From Rotaria sp. Silwood1 (taxonomy: Eukaryota; Rotifera; Eurotatoria; Philodinida; Philodinidae), in assembly GCA_905250075.1 (NCBI GenBank), contig CAJNOP010000013.1:2709706-2773705 (forward strand): a DNA stretch of 64,000 bases. The letters are read 5' to 3'. The position numbers and the translations under genes were made by a program. This document shows, piece after piece, positions 1 to 11,522 of this stretch. The first letter of the stretch is position 1. Each line of letters opens with the position of its first letter. Under the pieces are notes generated by a model that was given only the letters and a program-made list of their open reading frames with translations, searched no databases and was not told where the DNA came from.

Positions 1-374
1 TCTTTATTGATTGCATCATCATATTAAATTTAAATCGTTTGTTAAATTAATCATATTTGATTGAAGATTGTTTTTTTTTATCCTACGATAAATCATTATT
101 TCATAATACAGAAATGAACCGATTGCAGAAAAAAAATTTCCATATTTATTTTCAATACAAATAAATTTTGATTTAAAATATAAATGAAAAATAATTGTTT
201 ATTAAACAAAAATGGTTGTTATGATTACAGATATACAAAAATAAATGAATAAATTACAATGACACTTACATAATAATACACGTCAAATCTAATAAATTAT
301 TATTTAGCTACAATTATAGGAATAGTAAAAAAATAACATCAATGTATCACTAGAAAACAAATAATATTCAAATT
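1..374. other. AT-rich 3' flank, no gene seen
   Basis: This stretch lies downstream of the minus-strand glycosyltransferase. It is very AT-rich with many stop codons in all frames. It probably holds that gene's 3' UTR. I see nothing else in it. Confidence 0.5.
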
Positions 375-2137
375 CTAATATAAGTATCGAATTCGGTTTT
401 TATATATCAATCGATTAGCATAAAGACGTTTCCAATAGATATTAAATGTTTGAAATATATCGATCTCTGTAATTGAAGATGATTGTTCATATTGATAATG
501 TAATGAAGAAGCACATGCATATGCTTTTGGTTTATGAAAAAATAAATCACAATTATCCTTTGTTTCAAAACTTATTTTAAAACTTAAACTTTGTCGTCGA
601 ATATTCATATATTCAGGTAAAATACCCGTTACATAAGCATCAGACATATGAAATAATTTTTCATGTCGAAAAAATGCACAAAGAAGTTTTAAACGTGCAT
701 TTCGATTAATAATATAACCAAAACCACTCATATAATCAGGATAATATGTACATGGATATTCATCATCAGTTACAATATAACGAGCTCTATCTAATTTTGG
801 ATTATTTGTATAACGAATTACTGGTGCATTTTTAAATTTAACACCATAAATAATTGCTGATGAATCAAAACTTGACATATGTTTACAGTCAATTTCAGAT
901 TGATTGATTATTATATTAGTAGTAATATTATTTAAAAGATTAGCCAATAAAAATATATTAAGAAAAATATCATCATCAGTTTTGATTGTCATTAAAGCTT
1001 GTGAACAAAATGTTTCTGTCCAATCTAATATAGCCATATCACGATATGTCGATAATGTATAATGTTGTGGTAAACGAACTTGAACAATATCATTATAAAT
1101 TGATTGTTCGAGCTCAATACTTAATAGATGAGATTCATCAATATCAATGAAAAAAAGAAGTTTAAGACGAAGATGAGCAAATTCTTGTATAAAATTTACA
1201 TGTTTTAAATTACCCCAAGTACGACGAATAGCATTACGTGCACCAAAATTAGTTGATTTTGATACAACAAATATAACAGCATGAGGTTTAATTGATGAAC
1301 AAAAATTTTCATTAGGTAATTCATATGAAAAAGATGGTCGAATTGGTTCACGTGCAAATAATTGTTCAGGTCTAAATAAAAGGAAAGAATTGTTTTTTTT
1401 TCTTTTTGGAAATTTTATACGAGTCTTATATGAATTTAAGATCAATCTAATAAACTTATACTCTGATCTATTTTTTAGATGTTGAAGAAACTTACGAGAG
1501 AAATCCCTCAACTAATTAATCTCTTTTGAGGATGTGAGCGTTAATTGCAAGAATTTTTGCAGAAAATCAAAACTATTTTGAGAATTTGGAAAGATACTTT
1601 TAGGGTTTTAAAAGTTCAGATATAACGCCTATCTCAATCTTTTAAGATTTTCAGCTCAAAACTTTGAAAACTAAGACTATGTTTTTATCTAAACTTACTA
1701 ATTAAAGTTTCAATGTTTTGAGAAATCAATTGATTAAGTATGGAAATCTTTTATTTCAATATGGAGGAGGTTTACTAGAAATGACTGAATAATCGAAGCG
1801 GACATCCTATTTTGAATATTCGATTAGCGAAGTATCTATAAGCGAAATTCTAATCTATGAAGAACTAAATGATAAATTAAATCTTAATAACTAGTAGGAA
1901 ATACCTTTCATTATACATATAATGTTTCCGTATAATAGTTTGATCACAATGTTGTGGTCGATCTTTATCCTGATCAGATACATTTGTTTGCCATTTAAAA
2001 CTTTGCAAGTTAATTAATAGAATAAGTAAAGCTGATGCACAACAAAGAATATATAAATAACCACAACAATATCGTCGTCTTCGAGTATTCAATCTGACAC
2101 ATTTTCTAATCAATAATTTAAAACAATAATTTTCCAT
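375..2137 (-). CDS. GT31-family beta-1,3-galactosyl/GlcNAc-transferase
   Basis: Predicted Golgi type II membrane glycosyltransferase that adds a beta-1,3-linked sugar to glycans. Exons read on the minus strand: 2137-1905 and 1506-375. The splice (AAAG/GTATTT ... TTGAG/GG) keeps frame and gives about 454 residues. Exon 1 encodes a short basic cytosolic tail (NTRRRRY) followed by a hydrophobic anchor at about residues 27-44. Exon 2 carries family marks: AIRRTWG near residue 170, the metal-binding TDDD (about 254-257), YPDYMSGFGY (about 334-343) and SDAYVTG in place of the usual EDVYVG. The second exon has no good ATG of its own, so the anchor exon is needed. The 400-bp intron is long for this locus and could hide a small exon. 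Family assignment is firm, but the acceptor sugar cannot be told. Confidence 0.85.
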
Positions 2138-5100
2138 TAGTCAATAATCTTTATAAAAGACAGTCACAATAGTATCCAAAAACTGAGAAATAGCCATGTC
2201 TAAACTAATAGCATACTATCAATAGTGTTAGAATAAATTCTCAATGCAAATTAAAAACTTGTCAATAGTTTTCTGACATTTTCATCATTTGTAATTGAGA
2301 ACGCGATATTTTTTTCAGTAGATTTTTCATTCACATAATTATCTTTACTGTTATAAATATGGCAACGAAAAATTTTATGAATCATATGTTATTTTAATTG
2401 TAGTAACGCTAAAAGTATCCAAAAAATTGCAAAGAAATAGCTATTTCTCAGTTCTTGAACACAACATTCAATAGTGTATCATTTTTACTTTTTTCCATTT
2501 ATTTGTGATAGAAAAACTTTCAGATGATATTTTATTTCAATGGTAAATATCTGTTTAAAACAGAAGTAAACATGTAAATATATATCTTGTTAATAAAAAG
2601 AAAAAAGAACATTACGTTTAGTGTTTCATACCCCATGTTGACCAATTTCAAATATCAGAACTCTTCTTACAGCGCATAACTTAATAGACTATGAATATGA
2701 AAATACACATACATGATGACTTGAATATTTTCGTTTGCATCTATCATTATTTGAAGCAATGAAGCGAAACATTAAATTACGCGAAGTAAATGTATATTTA
2801 TAATGGCCATGAGGTTGACATATTAACGAAGTAAAAAGATTTATTATAGATTCATAAAAAGCTCATAAAACAAAGAGTAACGCTTGACTGAATGGTCAAT
2901 ACTATTGATATACTATGTCGCCTTGTACAAACAATTGTTCGCGATATGAAATGTATTCATGTATATTTGGTGCAATCATATTATGATTGTCTGTACAATG
3001 AAACCTTTCTACTATAAATATCGTCGGCCCTATTTAAAAATGTACATTATACGGAAATATTTACTTTAGCGAGTTGAAACATGGTTTTCTGTAAAATGAA
3101 GAAAAAAATTCCAGAAATTTCACTTCTATATTAGTGTTGGATACAGCTCCAAATTATTTGTTCTCTTGTACATCTAAATGCTTTGAATTGAAAAAATTTT
3201 GCAAGTATAACACAAAACTTAACTATTTTTAACAAACTCTGTAATTTTTATATTTTATTTTTGAACTAACTCTTTTTTCACTTTGGTGTATAACACTATT
3301 CATACCCTTGATTATCTAATTTTTATGCATTGACGTCTTTTAATTTTCGTTTAATATTTTCATTCTCTTTTGTTTCATAATCATTTAAGTATTTTTTTTT
3401 ACGTTTTAAAATAAGTATCAAGTTGCTGAGTAATATATTATTTTTTCATCTAATTTACACTATGGCTAGGTGTTGTCATTTTCATTACCTTGAATAATTA
3501 CTATCTTTTCTAACGCAGTATGGTTGTGTCGTAAGGTTATTCGTTACGTTGGATGTACAACAGATATATCATACACGAAATATGTTAATTCGTATGCATA
3601 CAAAACAGATGACAGAACAGAAAAGAAAATGTCAAAAAATAAGTTTGTATCAAAGCAGTTATAATCACAAAAGAGACCGCAAAAAAAATGTTCACTAATA
3701 GAGGTTTTACTATAATATTATAATCAGTTTAGAATTATAATGATTCTTACAAATAAAGTCGCAATTTATTATCGACTATTTTATAAAACAAAATTGTTTA
3801 AAAAATAATATTGTAAAGTTTTTTCTTGTGTATCTCGGCGGCTAAAAAAATCCTTTTAATTGCTCTTCGATTAATAATATTGAAAACGAACGTCTTTGAA
3901 GAATAAGTTATATAGAAAGTTAAATCGTGAATACTCTAATTTGTGTCAACTTATAAGTCATTTCTTGACATGAATATCATTGTCTCCTGCAATGGTAATA
4001 ATATGAAAAATACTGATGTTAATAGCTAGTGAATATTGGTTTTTATGTTTGACCATCTTGTATAAAAATTCAATCAAACACAAACGTATCTATGCTACTG
4101 AAAATGTTTCAGTTATCATAAAAAAAAGTTTTATTAGACGTTTAAATTTTGTAGCTAATATATATTTAATATTGAGTACGTAAAATAGAGGTTCAAACTA
4201 TTTTTTCATGGTATCAATACAGATAATCTACTACATTTTATTCAGTCTTTTTATTACATTTATTATTCAACTTGAACTAGATAGCGAAAACACTTCATTT
4301 CAAGTATATACTCAAGAATCCTGAGAAATTTATATATATACTTAACTATACATGTGCCAGTAAACATGAAAGCATAGCAACAAACTCGGTTTCTTTCATA
4401 TATTCCTTTCATCAGTTGAGAAGACTACTATATTTGAATGTTTAAAATATGTAATACGTAACCCATAAGGAATTATACTGTTAGTATTTTTAAATTTTCT
4501 CCTCTATTATTTCTTTAATTGAAACTTTTGTGTTAATCAAAAGATAGTATTTGAAATGTCATACAAAATAATATCCTTTATTATAGACACGAATACAGTT
4601 TCCCCTAATGTTTTTGAGTTAAATGTAATTATCCAAATAAATCATTATACAGAGGTCACTGAGTTTAACTTGGAACAATAATAGGACTTCTGAAACAGAT
4701 TTCTAGACGAATATGAGCAATTTTTACTTGGATTTGATGTCAAATTCATTTACGTGCCTATCCAAGTCTTGTAGCTTTGTCGCCTATACTCGACATGTAT
4801 ATGTTGTCATTACAGAATAAGCACAGACAATTGATACACTTAGAAATCACTTATAAAAATTCATCTATCTCTTTTACATTGAAAAAACGAATTCTTTGTT
4901 TTAATCATTTTGACAACTAATATTGTGTCATAAATTGTAAATGCATACATTGAGTTTTGTTGCAATAATTATCATATTATTTCTGTTATAAAATCATGTC
5001 AAGATAACAATCTGATAAACATGAATCATTAATAACTATATTAACCTATTCAATTATGTATGATGGAAAATAACATCAAAACGAAGGATGTAATTGTGAT

Positions 5101-5642
5101 AGTAAATAACCGATTCCCTGTTATCATTGCATCTCTAATCAAAATACAGTATCTACAAAGATAGTCAATGTTTGATATTGGTATAATTGTTCAGTATTCA
5201 CTAAATGAAAAGAACGAAATTTTTGTTTTCATTATTCGTCCAACAACTTATAAATGACAGAAATTATTAGCATCAAACTCTAACTTTTCTTATAGAGATA
5301 AAGATGTCTACGATGAAAAGCTCGATAGTACTTTTGAATGGGATTTATAATGATGATGACTACGGTCGAAATTTTATGAGAAATCTAATTATCTGATACC
5401 TTAATATTTTTTCTTCGAAAAAAAACACTATGTAAAACATTATCATCATCAATATATAAATCTTTTCCAATAGATGTCCCTCACATTCAAACGAACCTCT
5501 ACATGTTTATTAATTTAACTCAATATGTAAATGGCTACTATTTATCATTGTTATTTTTCTTCCTACTTGCTCAATCTTTCAAGTATTTTTCATATTTTTT
5601 TTCGTTTTCATTTATTGTATAAGGTAATCGTATTTTTCTAAT
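2138..5642. other. 3.5-kb intergenic region, no gene recognised
   Basis: This region separates the divergent glycosyltransferase (-) and SR-protein (+) genes, so it should contain both promoters. I found no coding exon, RNA gene or clear repeat. The sequence is AT-rich with only short chance reading frames. Confidence 0.5.
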
Positions 5643-6695
5643 ATGAGCAATCGACCACGATCTGATGGTGATCATCGTTCAACACCACCGAATATTGATG
5701 TTATGTATTCTCTTAAAGTTGATAATTTAACATATCGTACACGTGTCGAAGATTTACGACGATGTTTTGAAAAATTTGGAAATATTGGTGATATCTATAT
5801 TCCACGTGATCAATTTTCTCGATCAAGTCGTGGTTATGCTTTTATTCGGTTTGTTTTCTTATTTCATATTTATTTTCATTATTATTGTTTTTCTTTTTTC
5901 ATAGTTATCTTAAAAAACGTGATGCTGAAGATGCACTAGACCGTATGGATGGTGCTGATCTTGATGGACGTGAAATACGTGTTCAATTTGCACGTTATGG
6001 TCGTGCATCAACAACAGATAGTCGTGATAAAACACACCGTCGCCGGTAGGATATTAAAAAAAGAAATACAGCCATATTTACATGGTTACATAAAAATATA
6101 TATATATACGAGTTTCCCATATTCCCATCCCACGAACAAAATTGATTATCTCTATTCACACAGGTATTCTCCTGCGCAAAGATGCTGTTTCCTGTATTTT
6201 GTTCGAGAATAAAATAAGATATTGGTTTATCCCGGTGGTTGCTGCATTTGACTAAACAGAGCGAGATTCCAGGCGGTTTAACAGATCAGATGTAAGATAT
6301 CTATATATATATATGTGTGTCGTCGATAAGGCTTTTACAAGAATTGACAAACCTGCATTGGATTATTAAAAAAAAAAAAAAAAAACTTTGACTTTAATGA
6401 ATAGTTAGATGAAATTTTTCAATTCTTTCTTAGAACACGTTCACGATCAAGATCTCGTCGACGTTCAAAACATCGATCACGTAGTGGTAGTTATCGACGG
6501 TTAGTTTAACTTTCTTTAGATTCCTTTTTATTTTTTTCTAATAATTTTTTTGCTTGTTTAGATCACGATCTCGATCAACATCACGGTACGATAAAAATTA
6601 TTTTTGTTAGAAAATTATTAATTTTTATTTTTCTTGTTTTTAGTTCGAAACGAAGTCATCGTCATGAAAATGGTGATCGTGATCATCGACGTTGA
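5643..6695 (+). CDS. SRSF2: SRSF2-like serine/arginine-rich splicing factor
   Basis: Nuclear pre-mRNA splicing factor with one RRM and a short RS tail. Five exons keep frame: 5643-5848, 5905-6045, 6434-6499, 6562-6585 and 6644-6695, giving 162 residues. The RRM (about 20-100) has RNP2 LKVDNL (24-29) and RNP1 RGYAFIRY (63-70). The stretch [13 protein letters not shown] followed by [15 protein letters not shown] matches the C-terminal half of the SRSF2 RRM closely. The tail alternates RS/SR dipeptides ([18 protein letters not shown]) and ends in a histidine-rich piece. It is shorter than vertebrate SRSF2 (about 220 aa). Intron 2 is 388 bp while the others are 56-62 bp, and it holds a candidate poison exon (separate entry). 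A possible poly(A) signal AATAAA begins 12 bp after the stop. NXT follows 155 bp downstream on the same strand. Confidence 0.92.
6164..6291 (+). promoter_or_regulatory. Candidate poison cassette exon in SRSF2-like intron 2
   Basis: Inside the unusually long intron 2 (6046-6433) there is an acceptor TTCACACAG ending at 6163 and a strong donor GAT/GTAAGAT at 6292. They define a 128-nt exon. Entered in the phase left by exon 2, it reads YSPAQRCC... and meets TAA at 6210-6212. Including it would truncate the protein before the RS tail and should trigger nonsense-mediated decay. Its 128-nt length also shifts the frame. Autoregulation through poison exons is well known for SR-protein genes. The splice sites and stop are seen directly; use of the exon is inferred. 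Confidence 0.5.
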
Positions 6696-6850
6696 TAAAA
6701 TTACAAAATAAACTATTCAATTTTTTTTTTTTCTTTTTATAGTTACTTGACTATAAATATATATATACACACTAATCATTGTGACTGATTTATAAATAAA
6801 AAAAAAAAATCATAGTTCGTATTTCAGATAAGATCTATTTTATTTTTATT

Positions 6851-7457
6851 ATGGCTACAAATATTGATCAGGTGTGATAAAAATTTGTAAGAGAAAGAAA
6901 AAAAACAGTTGTCAATGATGATTAAATTTTATTTAGCAAAGAAAATATCGTGAAGATGCAAATGCTGTAGAAAATTTTTCTAAAAAATATTATGATATAT
7001 TAGATACACGAAGACATGTAAGATATTTGAAAATGAAATAAAAATAAAATAAATATTAAGTAAATTATTTAGAATGTAGATAAATTTTATCAAACACAAG
7101 CAAAATTAATTTGGAATGGAAATGAAATTAATGGTCAAAATGCAATAGGAAATTATTTAGTTTCATTACCACCAACAAAACATCATATTTATGCATTAGA
7201 TTATTTTCCTATGAAAGGTAAAGAAAAAAACAATAGTTCTTTATTTATTTATTTTTTTTTAATTTTGATTAGATCTTTTTCCTGATGAAGATACGACTTA
7301 TCAAGTCTTTGTTAGTGGTGCTGTTATCTATGGTACACCAGAAAGTACAACAGTAACCAAAGAAAAACGTCTATTTTCACATATATTTGTCTTAACTGTT
7401 GATATTATAACATCAACATGGGTTATTGTTAATGAATGTTTTCGTTTTCATGAATAA
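6851..7457 (+). CDS. NXT1: NTF2-related export protein (NXT1/p15)
   Basis: Small NTF2-fold cofactor that pairs with NXF1/TAP to carry mRNA through the nuclear pore. Four exons: 6851-6871, 6937-7017, 7073-7217 and 7273-7457. All have GT-AG introns of 55-65 bp and keep frame to give 143 residues, against about 140 in animals. Recognisable segments are FSKKYYDILDTRRH, FYQTQAKLIWNGNEING, then DTTYQVFVSGAVIYG and the C-terminal FSHIFVLTVDI, TSTWVIVNECFRFHE, which is the typical NTF2/p15 ending. The first exon is only seven codons. A poly(A) signal AATAAA lies near 7556. It sits directly behind the SR-protein gene, another mRNA-processing factor, but the spacing gives no proof of co-transcription. 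Confidence 0.9.
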
Positions 7458-8014
7458 TATGAACATATATTTAACTCTATATATAAGAAATATATATCTG
7501 TTATTGTTATTATTATTATTTTTTTTTGTTGTTACAAAAGATAACTGTTAAACAGAATAAAGAGATTTATTGAAAATAAATACAAAAAGTTCTATTCTTC
7601 GTAAAGTTGTACAATCAAATATGGTATTAAGTATCTTGGTTAAGTATATGTCAAGAGACTTTTTTTTTTTTGAGAGATTATTTTTATAAGACTTAATAAA
7701 AATCACAGAATAATATCATGAATTCATTTTTATTGTTATGAATTGAAAAAAACCTATTGATTAAGTTAACAGTAGAAACATAACTCTTTCATTTTAAATG
7801 AGATAAAATTCTATCTGAAATAAGTTGTTTATTTTTTTTTAAGGAAAATTTTTTTAATAAAATAATAATATGAAATACAATTATGCTTAGAATATATATA
7901 TATATACATATAAATAATACAAAATTCATATCTCTATGTCTAACTAAGATAGACGATTCGATATTTATAGAAAATAAATGATAATGTTAGAAAATTTTCT
8001 AATATAATATATTT
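7458..8014. other. Convergent 3' intergenic region
   Basis: Between the ends of NXT (+) and the APP1 phosphatase (-). It holds AT-rich 3' UTR-like sequence, homopolymer T and A runs, and poly(A)-signal-like AATAAA motifs for NXT. No gene is seen. Confidence 0.5.
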
Positions 8015-9517
8015 TTATGCATTGATTATATTATCAAGATTTGTTTCGATTTCTTTAGGATCTTTAAAGACAGTCCATCGATGTTTTGGTATATCTTTAA
8101 ATGCTTTTATATATCGTTCTTGACATGTTGGTAAACATTCAGGTGTTCGACAAGTATCTCGAATAAATATATGAGCAATATTTTCAGGAAATTCCTTGCA
8201 TAATTGTGAATAAATTTCCGGATCAAGTTCGCCTAAAGCAAAACAAAAGCAATCAAACAGTTCATAGATAATTATTATTACAATATTTTTAATCAAACCT
8301 GAATCTCCAACACAAATGTATATTCTGAATGGATAAGCTTGAATTATTCCTGTAATTATTTCTCTTTTATATGATTCAGGTAGACTTAAAAATTTTAAAC
8401 TCCATTCAAATTTTCTTAAATTCATTGTACCCATTGGATATTTATGTCTTTCCAAAAAACAACTCAGAGCTGGATATCTAAATAGGATTTTTCATTTTGT
8501 TTTGTTTTTTTTTGTTTACTTAAAAAATTTTAATACTTACAATTGCCATGGACTTCCACTAACATAATGAAATTGACAATTTTGTTCATACCATTTTTGA
8601 TAAAGTTCATTCATACCTTCAACAGGTTTAAAATCACCATAAAATGTATGTTTTAATAATGATCGTTTACTAAGAACTTTTGAAATTTTTATCGTATCAT
8701 CAATATCTGATATAATACTAATACCATATGTTGCAAGAACATATATAGGACATTTAAATGTTTTATAATTTTCTGATCTAATAGAATCTTTCGTAGATTC
8801 ATCTATTCGAATTTCATATTCAAATTTTCGATCATTCGATTCAGGATGAAGTTTTTTTGCAAGTGATTGAATTTCATTATCAGATAATTCAATTTGTTGT
8901 TCAACAAAACCACTTTCATCTGATGGATGAAGTAAATGTTCAACATCATTAATAATAGATTTAGTTATAACTTCAACAGATCTTCCAACAAAAAATAAAC
9001 CTAAACGACCAGGATTTTCATTTGGTTTACCAAAATCATTTTCTATATCAAAAATAATTTATATACATATATATATTAATAACATAAAATAATTTTATTT
9101 TAACTTACCCAAAGCATTTTCATATACATCATCATTTCCATCGTCATCATCTGTTAATTCATCTTGTTTGTTTATATCTTTATTGTCTTCGTTCTCAAGA
9201 AGAACTTTGAAGCTTTTTCCTACATCATTTTTTTTATTATCTTTATTCATAGAATCATCTATTTTGTCTTCAGTTTTACTACTTAGAATATTTGGTAATG
9301 ATGATAAATAACCTTTGATTTTTTTGCCTTCAAATGGTAGATATAACCAAGCTTTGATATTTATTGACCAAGTTTGCTTTTCACGATCAAATATAGCTAA
9401 AGTTGGAAATGGTACAATAAGTGCTTCATCAGCATAGACATGTTGTGTTGACCATTGAGCAACATAACTTTTAGCCGATGCAAGTGCTGTAACGTATTTG
9501 CGTAAATAGGAAGGCAT
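8015..9517 (-). CDS. APP1-type phosphatidate phosphatase (HAD-like)
   Basis: Predicted Mg-dependent phosphatase of the App1 catalytic-domain family, which in yeast dephosphorylates phosphatidate at actin patches. Exons on the minus strand: 9517-9109, 9042-8541, 8477-8299 and 8232-8015, all in frame for 435 residues. The N-terminal region (about 1-80) contains TWSINIKAWLYLPF, typical of the family, followed by an acidic low-complexity stretch (about 90-135). The catalytic part has the HAD motif SDIDDTIKIS (DxDxT at 249-253), then FHYVSGSPWQL, and VGDSGELDPEIYSQL interrupted by an intron between GDSG and E. It ends in a CRTPECLPTCQERY-containing tail. The family is common in fungi, bacteria and protists and uneven in animals, so horizontal origin is possible, although the introns show it is long settled. 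The next gene upstream, on the same strand, is the hydrolase ending 153 bp away. Confidence 0.88.
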
Positions 9518-9670
9518 TTATTCAAAAAAAACAAAATCTGATCAAATAAACAAGTTACATGACTGAGAGAAACGTTTTTTCTTTCTTTCTCGTGGAATCT
9601 ATTCATCATATTTGCAACCAACGCAGAACATGAAGAACGACAAACAAGCGGAGAAAAATAAATCAAGGAA

Positions 9671-10249
9671 TTATTTTAAATGGTCTTTATTTATCTTATC
9701 AAGTCGTGCGCGCATTTCAGCACATGTTATTACTTTTCCAAAACCAAAAGATATTACATCAAGGGTTGATTGACATGGTGGTCCTGTACCATCGGATAAA
9801 AATATAACATCATAGTTTTGAACAAATGCTGAACGTGCTGTTGTTTCACAACAAAGTTGAGTTAGAACACCAGAAATAATAACTGTATTAATATTTTGTT
9901 CATCTAATAAAGATTTTAATCGTGTTCGATAAAATGCATCATAAGTTATTTTTTCATCAAGTATAACTTCATTTGATGCTACATCAAGATCAGATAAAAG
10001 TTGCCAATTGTGAGAACCTTTTCTTATTGATCCTGATGCACCCCACCAACGAACTAAAACCGATGTTTTTTCTTCACTTTCAGGATTAGGATGACCATGT
10101 TGAGTGAAAATAACTGGTATACCAGCACGACGTGCACTAGCTATAGTAGCATTTACTTCAGCAAGAATAGATTTTGCTGCATATGCAAACTGATTTTGCA
10201 TATCAATGACTATTAGAGCCAATTTAGATGAGTTTAAACCACCAGGCAT
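9671..10249 (-). CDS. Isochorismatase-like cysteine hydrolase
   Basis: Single-exon gene of 192 residues, the usual length for this hydrolase superfamily (isochorismatases, nicotinamidases, ureidoacrylate and N-carbamoyl amidases). The catalytic triad is visible: Asp16 in LIVIDMQNQF, Lys100 in ILDEKITYDAF and Cys133 in GVLTQLCCETTARSAF. The cis-peptide GV before the nucleophile loop is also present. The start at MPGG is the natural one, because the family begins a few residues before the IDMQ strand. The substrate cannot be predicted. It is the only gene among its close neighbours without introns, which fits bacterial origin or retrocopying but does not prove either. It may share a promoter region with no other gene: 1.3 kb of non-coding DNA lies upstream. 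Confidence 0.88.
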   Translation of the reverse strand: MPGGLNSSKLALIVIDMQNQFAYAAKSILAEVNATIASARRAGIPVIFTQHGHPNPESEEKTSVLVRWWGASGSIRKGSHNWQLLSDLDVASNEVILDEKITYDAFYRTRLKSLLDEQNINTVIISGVLTQLCCETTARSAFVQNYDVIFLSDGTGPPCQSTLDVISFGFGKVITCAEMRARLDKINKDHLK

Positions 10250-11522
10250 GGCTATAGGTACAGAGAAAAATTAAGGATACAAATAGTAGCAATATAATTT
10301 TGTTTATGTCCAAGAAAAATAGAGTACAAACCAATGAGAAAGTCGAATTGTCGCTATGAGTTAAGAATCCGATTTTGTCAGAGAAGAAGCTCATAGAGAA
10401 GAATAACTTTAACATGCAAATTTTTGCGATGGAAAATAAGGCTTTTTCATTACAGCAAATATATCATTTTCTAATCCATAAATATCAAACTCAACGAAGG
10501 AACGTCCTCAAACTTCTTATACTTATCGATCGAAACTATATTCCCAAGTAAGAGGCTACGGGATCTAGTGTCGCAATCTAAGCGAGTTCTATTATCTAAG
10601 CCATTGTGTTATTGAAATGTAGAATTTTTACAGCAATTTTTGAATAGAAAACTGTAGTCGCTCTCAATTCACCATGAAAATCGAATATAAAATTTAGACT
10701 TGCAACCTTACACAAATGAAATATTTAATGAAAGTAGCTCATTGTGAAAATTGTTCTGATTTTTAGATTTTTCGAACTAAAACAATTTCTGATAAAAGAG
10801 TCTCTGACCTGAGAATGTAGTTTTGATCAAAAAATGATCGGAAATTTGAAGACGCTCTCTTATAACATTTCTTTTAATTTCATCACACAAAGTCTAAGAT
10901 AATAATTTCAACGCTACCATAATTTTTCAATATCGATTTTGTTTTTCACATAACTAAAGTAATATGCATATTTCTATTTGAATGAATAATAGTCAACGAG
11001 ATCTTTTAAATTAATCATAAAGCATTTATTAAGATAAATGAATACGGTGAACACATGTGCGTGATAAGTTTTGAATTCTATATCTTTTCATTCTTGTATT
11101 CAAACGTTGGTGCTGTACAATTGAAAGAGACAGTGATATAATAATGATACGCGAGAAGAATCAAGATTTAATAATAGAACTAACTTTTTACTGCCTCTTC
11201 AGACAAGAGATCATTTATCGATTGCATGTATTCGACATAGTTGAAATTCAGACTCTGTCGTCTTGAAAGTTAATAGATTATGAATGATCAAATAACTTTT
11301 CCTATACAATACATTCAACATTGTTTAATCATTTATTTTTTAGGAAAGATTTTCTCTATTTCACTCAATGACATAATAGATTTCTCATGTTGCACAGTTC
11401 GAATCATATAGCAATGATAACCAATATATAGTTTGTTCTCGTATGTAAATAATGCAAATCTCTTAGATTTATCAACAAATATATTTATTTAATTTCTTTT
11501 CTAAAAACTCAAGATATCGAAA
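10250..11522. other. Intergenic region, promoter side of the hydrolase
   Basis: 1.27 kb of AT-rich DNA between the hydrolase start and the end of the EGF-CFC gene, both on the minus strand. It has no recognisable exon or repeat. A 63-codon frame at 10224-10415 overlaps the hydrolase start and looks like chance. Confidence 0.45.

Noticed and set aside
10224-10415. 63-codon minus frame overlapping the hydrolase start
   Set aside because: Hydrophobic, T-rich composition, wrong frame relative to the hydrolase, no acceptable splice into it.
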